Source of the DNA: Adineta vaga
Lineage: Eukaryota; Rotifera
Direction of reading: 5' to 3'
DNA length: 64,000 nt
Assembly (NCBI GenBank): GCA_021613535.1
Contig: CP075494.1
Span: forward strand, 8,494,001 to 8,558,000
Shown here: positions 59,901 to 64,000 of the stretch, in pieces
How positions within the stretch are numbered: position 1 is the first letter of the stretch
Layout: each line of letters starts with the position of its first letter
The notes under the pieces: model-generated
What the model was told of the DNA's origin: nothing
Seen by the model: only the letters and a program-made list of their open reading frames with translations
The model's database searches: none
Program-made: the position numbers and the translations under genes

Positions 59901-60360
59901 TTCTTTTTCAGAGGAAGCACGTAGACAAAATAATATTAGTTTTATGTTTTTCTTTTTTCCTTTTTCATTGACGTCATGAACTATTAGGAGAAGCTTATCT
60001 TATTAACGTGAACTGATGAATTAAAATGAATTTTGAAATAAGAGGAGAGACAAAAAGAAATAGTAAAATTACAACGACAAAAAAAATGATTCAATAAATT
60101 AACAATATTGTATTGTCAAGTTTCATTATATTTAATAATCATATCAAAGTACATGGACCAGAACTATTCCCTATAGAAAATGAAAACAATATATTAAACA
60201 CGCCTTTTTCTTTCTTTTTCTGTCGATTTAATCGAAATCTATGATAAAATTTCAAAGTAATCTCTCTCTTTCTTCTTTAGTCTATTTAAATAGATATCTA
60301 TAGACATGTACGCATTTCATTTCTTTATTTTCTCGATTGTTAGATCGTGTTTATATCATT

Positions 60361-61669
60361 ATGGCTTCGGATTCAACTGTTAATTCATCTTCTGGTGATA
60401 AAAAGTTACAAATGTATGCTGATGCTGATCATTGTACTGATAAACATTTACAAAAATCTCGTTTATCTCAAATGAGATCATATCTCTATCCAACTTTATT
60501 AGCCTTAATTTTATTAGTTGGAACGACACTTCTTGTTATCACTGTTACCCGACGAAATACATGTCGACAATTGCAAGAACAACGAATTATGCCTAAACTC
60601 GACGTCTTATCTGCTGATTCTGTATGTTAAATATAGATTTGATATTTTCCATAGCATTTAAGACGATTTTGTTTTTTTCTCTAGACAGAGCCATGGATAT
60701 CGTGTGTTAGAACAAGTAAATCATCATCATGTGTTTGTCCTGCCTCATTTATTCATTCGCCAAAAAATCCATCACATTGTATTCCCAGTCATTCCCATTG
60801 TCTTCAGTCATGCAAAACAAATCTTCATTGTTCATGTCATAAACTCAATGACGTAGGTCGTTGTCGTGAAGTGACACGTAATTGGATTGAAAATGAACTT
60901 CAAATCGGTTCACTCGAACCAACCAATCATAATCTGATAAAAAAACAAATTTTACAATATCCATGGTCAGATAATATCAATCATCATCTTGAACATTTAC
61001 TTGCAAATACAAAATCAGGTGAACGATTATTTTTCAGTTCTGATCGACGAACAGGTATTACGATACATGAACAAGAAGATGATTATTTACTTAATGAACG
61101 TTGGACTAAATTTGAAGCAAACACAACTCAACAACATATTGCCTATACACAACTAGATCCTCAAGCACATACTGTATATCGTTTAGATCCATATCTTCTA
61201 CAATATGATATATTTTTTCTTCTTCTTTTTGTTTTAGTGTCGTATGTCATGGATTAATGATGATGGAGCAGTTAATCATGGTTTAATTCATACATGTCCT
61301 GGTGAAACCATTGGTGCACCATATTTCTTCGGTGTAGCTTGTGAAAATGTTCTTGTTCTATGGCAAGGTAGTAAACAATCTCAATTACGACAAGAAGTTG
61401 ATTGGGCTGTATCACGACACCATTTCGAATCAAATCGTCCACATTTACCAGTCTTACTCGATCCATTTCATCGTTATTATTCATTATATGATGATTTAAT
61501 GATGGAAATCAAAGATTTAAATGGTAATGTACTTGGCCAATTGTTTACAAATATCTATAAACCAAACAAATTTGAATTCATTGATGCACATGGAACTATT
61601 CTTATTGCTAATCATACACATATGCAATTCTTACGTTCAACAGATAAACATGCTTGGCTTGATATGTGA
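60361..61669 (+). CDS. Single-pass (type II-like) membrane protein with Cys-rich ectodomain, 393 aa
   Basis: Three exons, 60361-60621, 60685-61173 and 61238-61669, all phase 0. The ATG at 60361 is used; the frame runs upstream only to a TTG. Residues 1-42 are polar and presumably cytosolic. One membrane segment follows (YLYPTLLALILLVGTTLLVI, about 43-62), then TRRNTCRQ. No cleavable signal peptide, so type II topology is likely. The ectodomain starts with about 60 residues rich in Cys (around CVCPASF, HCLQSCKTNLHCSC), followed by a beta-rich region. Fragments such as MEIKDLNGNVLGQLFTN resemble strand-turn patterns of scramblase/LURP-one-like barrels, but this is a weak impression. Several N-glycosylation sequons (NTT, NHT) occur. 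Function unknown. Confidence 0.8.
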
Positions 61670-61973
61670 ACATGTTGTTGTTGTTGTTGTTATTGTTTTT
61701 TTATCTCGTTTTTATTTGGTTTTAAAGGAAATAAATCGGTTTACTTTCTTTCGTTTGAAGGTTAAAATCTGAATTGTTTTCCAGACAATAATATAGACAA
61801 TTGACATTCGAGTTTAATTGCCATCCATTATCTAATCCGACAATGACAAATGATTGACAGAAGTAAACAACGAAAGATCATTTGGTCAACTTGACTCTAA
61901 TCTAATGTGTTTTTTTTATGAAATGTTACACATGATTTTTATTGATTAGAAATATATTACAAAAAAAAACAAA
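61670..61973. other. Convergent 3' flanks with (GTT)n
   Basis: 304 nt between converging genes. A (TTG)n repeat starts right after the stop codon at about 61674-61692, and AATAAA lies at about 61730. Nothing else seen. Confidence 0.5.
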
Positions 61974-63992
61974 TTATGAACGACCGGTATGATTATTAAT
62001 AAAACGTAATGCACAATATGCAAGTGTTCGAAAAACGATAAACATACCGAAAAGTACCAAAAAATTATAACCAATATCAATTCCTACATCGAAATATTTT
62101 ATTGCATCTTTACTTAGAAATGTACCAGTGGGATTATTTCGACACGAAGGAATGTATGAACCATCAACACATGTATATATACGATCACCGCGAAATTGTA
62201 ATTGTAAACATGCATCATATGAATATTTAAAAAATGATATCCATTTACCCCACACACCTAACCAATGTGGAAGATTTCGAACAAAAAATCCACCAACTAA
62301 CATTAAAGTAAGAAGAAGAACCGTTGCACAAGTCATTGCATGTTGTAAATTTTTCAATGCTGCACCTAATAGAAGACCGAGTGATTCTGCGACAAGTATA
62401 GCTAACAATTGAAAAACCAGAATAGCAAGAAAAATACCAAAATTTGGATTGATATTCGCCATCCAATAGGCAATAATAAGAAATAATGTTGGTAAAACAA
62501 GTTTTAATGGACCTTCTGCTAGAGATTTTGCTACAAAATAGGATGATAAACGATATGATCCACTTGCACGTTCTTTTTCAATGACTGCTCGTTCAAATGG
62601 AAATGATAGTAAACCATTCATTAATGTTTGTAACGGCCAAAATGTCATTAAAAAGAAAATAAATGATGAACGATCAGAAAGTGTATCTTCGGAAAAATCC
62701 ATTCGTAACCAACACAAACCACTAACAACAGCTAAACCTAATGCTTGTATACAATTAAGCAATGTTAATTGACTTTTACCACTTAAACGAAATGCTCGTG
62801 AATAAAGAATTAACATTTGAGGTAGAAAACCTATTGGCCATTTACTTTCATCATTTGTTGGAATTAAATTGACATTATCCGGATTGGTTAAATCTGCTTC
62901 ATTACCGGATGGTTCAGCAAGAAGATATTGTTGACTAGCTGGAGAGGACTGTTGTTGAAATTCAGAAGAAATTGTTTTAATATTGGATACTAATCGATTT
63001 CGAAGATAAACTTGTTTAAGTTCTTCACGAACGTTCATATCTTGATTTACAAGATCCATAACATAATCAGCCGGATTATATTGTTCCGGAGAATGATGTC
63101 CTAACGTAGCGAAATATGCAAGAGCATCATGTGGTTTACCCTAAAAAAAAGAAAATAAGTTTTCTAAGAATAGACAGAGAAATGATTAAAATTACCATAA
63201 AAATTGTTTTTCCATCAGCTAAAAGTATCAATTGATCAAATGATTGAAATATTTGTGATGATGGTTGATGTATAGATGTAATGATTGTTTTACCCTGCAT
63301 AGCTAATTCACGAAGTACATCCATTAAAGCAACGGCAGATGTACTATCCAAACCGGATGTTGGTTCTAGAAAAAGATTGATTAGAAGTTTTTCGTTCGAT
63401 GGTAATCATTTTCAGTTGACTTACCATCAAGAAAAATAACACTGGGATTTGTTAATAATTCTGTTCCAATATTCACTCGTTTCTTTTCACCACCAGATAC
63501 TAACATAATTGGAGTATTAGCACATTTTCGAATACGTAATTGATCAATAATTTGTTCAACTTGAGCTAATTTATCCTGTTTAGATAGATGATTTGGTAGT
63601 CGTAATAAAGCGGTATATGTTAATTGTTGTTTAACAGTTAATTGTTCAAAAAATAGATCTTGTTGAAGAACATATGCTAGTTTACGTTTCATACTTTTAT
63701 CATATCGTTGATTATTAAACCAAATATTACCAGTAACACCACTCAATGCTCGACCAGCAAGTGTATTCAATAGAGTTGTTTTACCACAACCTGATGGACC
63801 CATTAGAGCAACCACTTGTCCTGGATGAATTTGACCAGAAACTTGATCAAGTAAAGTTCGTTGAATAAATCGTTCTTTCGATGATGGATCAATCATTTTT
63901 GCTGGAACGCTGATAACTTTTGAAACGTTGTGAAATGTTACTGTAATACGTGGTGATAAGGAGGACAGAATTCGACTACCTTCGACAGACAT
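61974..63992 (-). CDS. ABCG-family half-transporter, 634 aa
   Basis: Reverse-order ABC half-transporter (ATPase first, then six membrane helices) that works as a dimer, typically exporting lipids, sterols or xenobiotics. Exons: 63992-63425, 63365-63196, 63140-61974. The ATPase has Walker [16 protein letters not shown]-loop [15 protein letters not shown] signature [12 protein letters not shown], Walker B SVIFLDE with the catalytic Glu restored across intron 1, D-loop PTSGLDST and H-loop [10 protein letters not shown]. The membrane part includes [20 protein letters not shown] (the ABCG elbow-type region) and a Cys-containing last extracellular loop ([16 protein letters not shown]). Length equals complete ABCG half-transporters. 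The N-terminal ATG is 8 nt from the window edge, so an upstream exon or promoter lies outside. The subfamily member is not resolved. Confidence 0.93.
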
Positions 63993-64000
63993 TTGAACTT

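Larger units (their letters stand above)
56294..60360. other. Gene desert, 4.1 kb, upstream of TRPC
   Basis: No credible gene on either strand. Contains an (AAT)8 repeat at 56310-56334 directly upstream of the TRPC ATG, CTG/TTG repeats at about 56444-56471, a (TTCT)n repeat at 56905-56929 and an AT repeat at 59486-59501. Open frames at 56818-57129 and 57251-57520 are Ser/Phe-rich products of these tracts. It is the intergenic space between divergent TRPC (-) and the gene at 60361 (+). Confidence 0.5.

Overview
The window is eukaryotic and animal. It is AT-rich, with many very short spliceosomal introns (about 48-70 nt, GT...AG) between dense exons. It carries metazoan genes: a TRPC channel, a GATA1/2/3-type factor, two nuclear receptors, two 7TM receptors, a class I GLUT, an ABCG transporter and an iodothyronine deiodinase. 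Tiny introns, lineage-specific GPCR, F-box and nuclear-receptor genes, and a fungal/plant-type WrbA quinone reductase fit a bdelloid rotifer best (inference; moderate confidence). I saw no rRNA, tRNA, CRISPR array or intact transposon.

Layout. 0-8 kb: an unrecognised helical protein (+), a selenoprotein deiodinase (+) with in-frame TGA and a downstream SECIS, a frameshifted F-box/LRR-type gene (-), a GPCR (+) and a small single-pass membrane protein (+). 8.6-17.4 kb: an 8-exon cytosolic HSP70 with a heat-shock element, an unknown 241-aa protein, an EXD3/mut-7-type exonuclease (-) and an 11-exon GLUT (-). 17.4-20.9 kb: a gene desert with decayed coding traces. 20.9-34 kb: WrbA-type quinone reductase (-), nuclear receptor (-), GPCR (-), PDZ-like protein with a degenerate repeat linker (+), CMPK2-type kinase (+), second nuclear receptor (-). 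35.5-56.3 kb: a 764-aa Q/S-rich protein (-), the GATA factor (-) between large noncoding flanks, two small secreted-protein genes (+) and a 20-exon TRPC4/5-like channel (-). 60.3-64 kb: an unknown single-pass membrane protein (+) and an ABCG half-transporter (-).

These are individually expressed eukaryotic genes, not operons. Exon chains were assembled by hand from GT/AG sites. In every multi-exon gene listed, the exon lengths sum to a multiple of three and keep one open frame (the deiodinase apart from its Sec TGA), which supports those models. The strongest special feature is the deiodinase: the TGA lies at the family's selenocysteine position and a complete form 2 SECIS can be folded in the 3' UTR.
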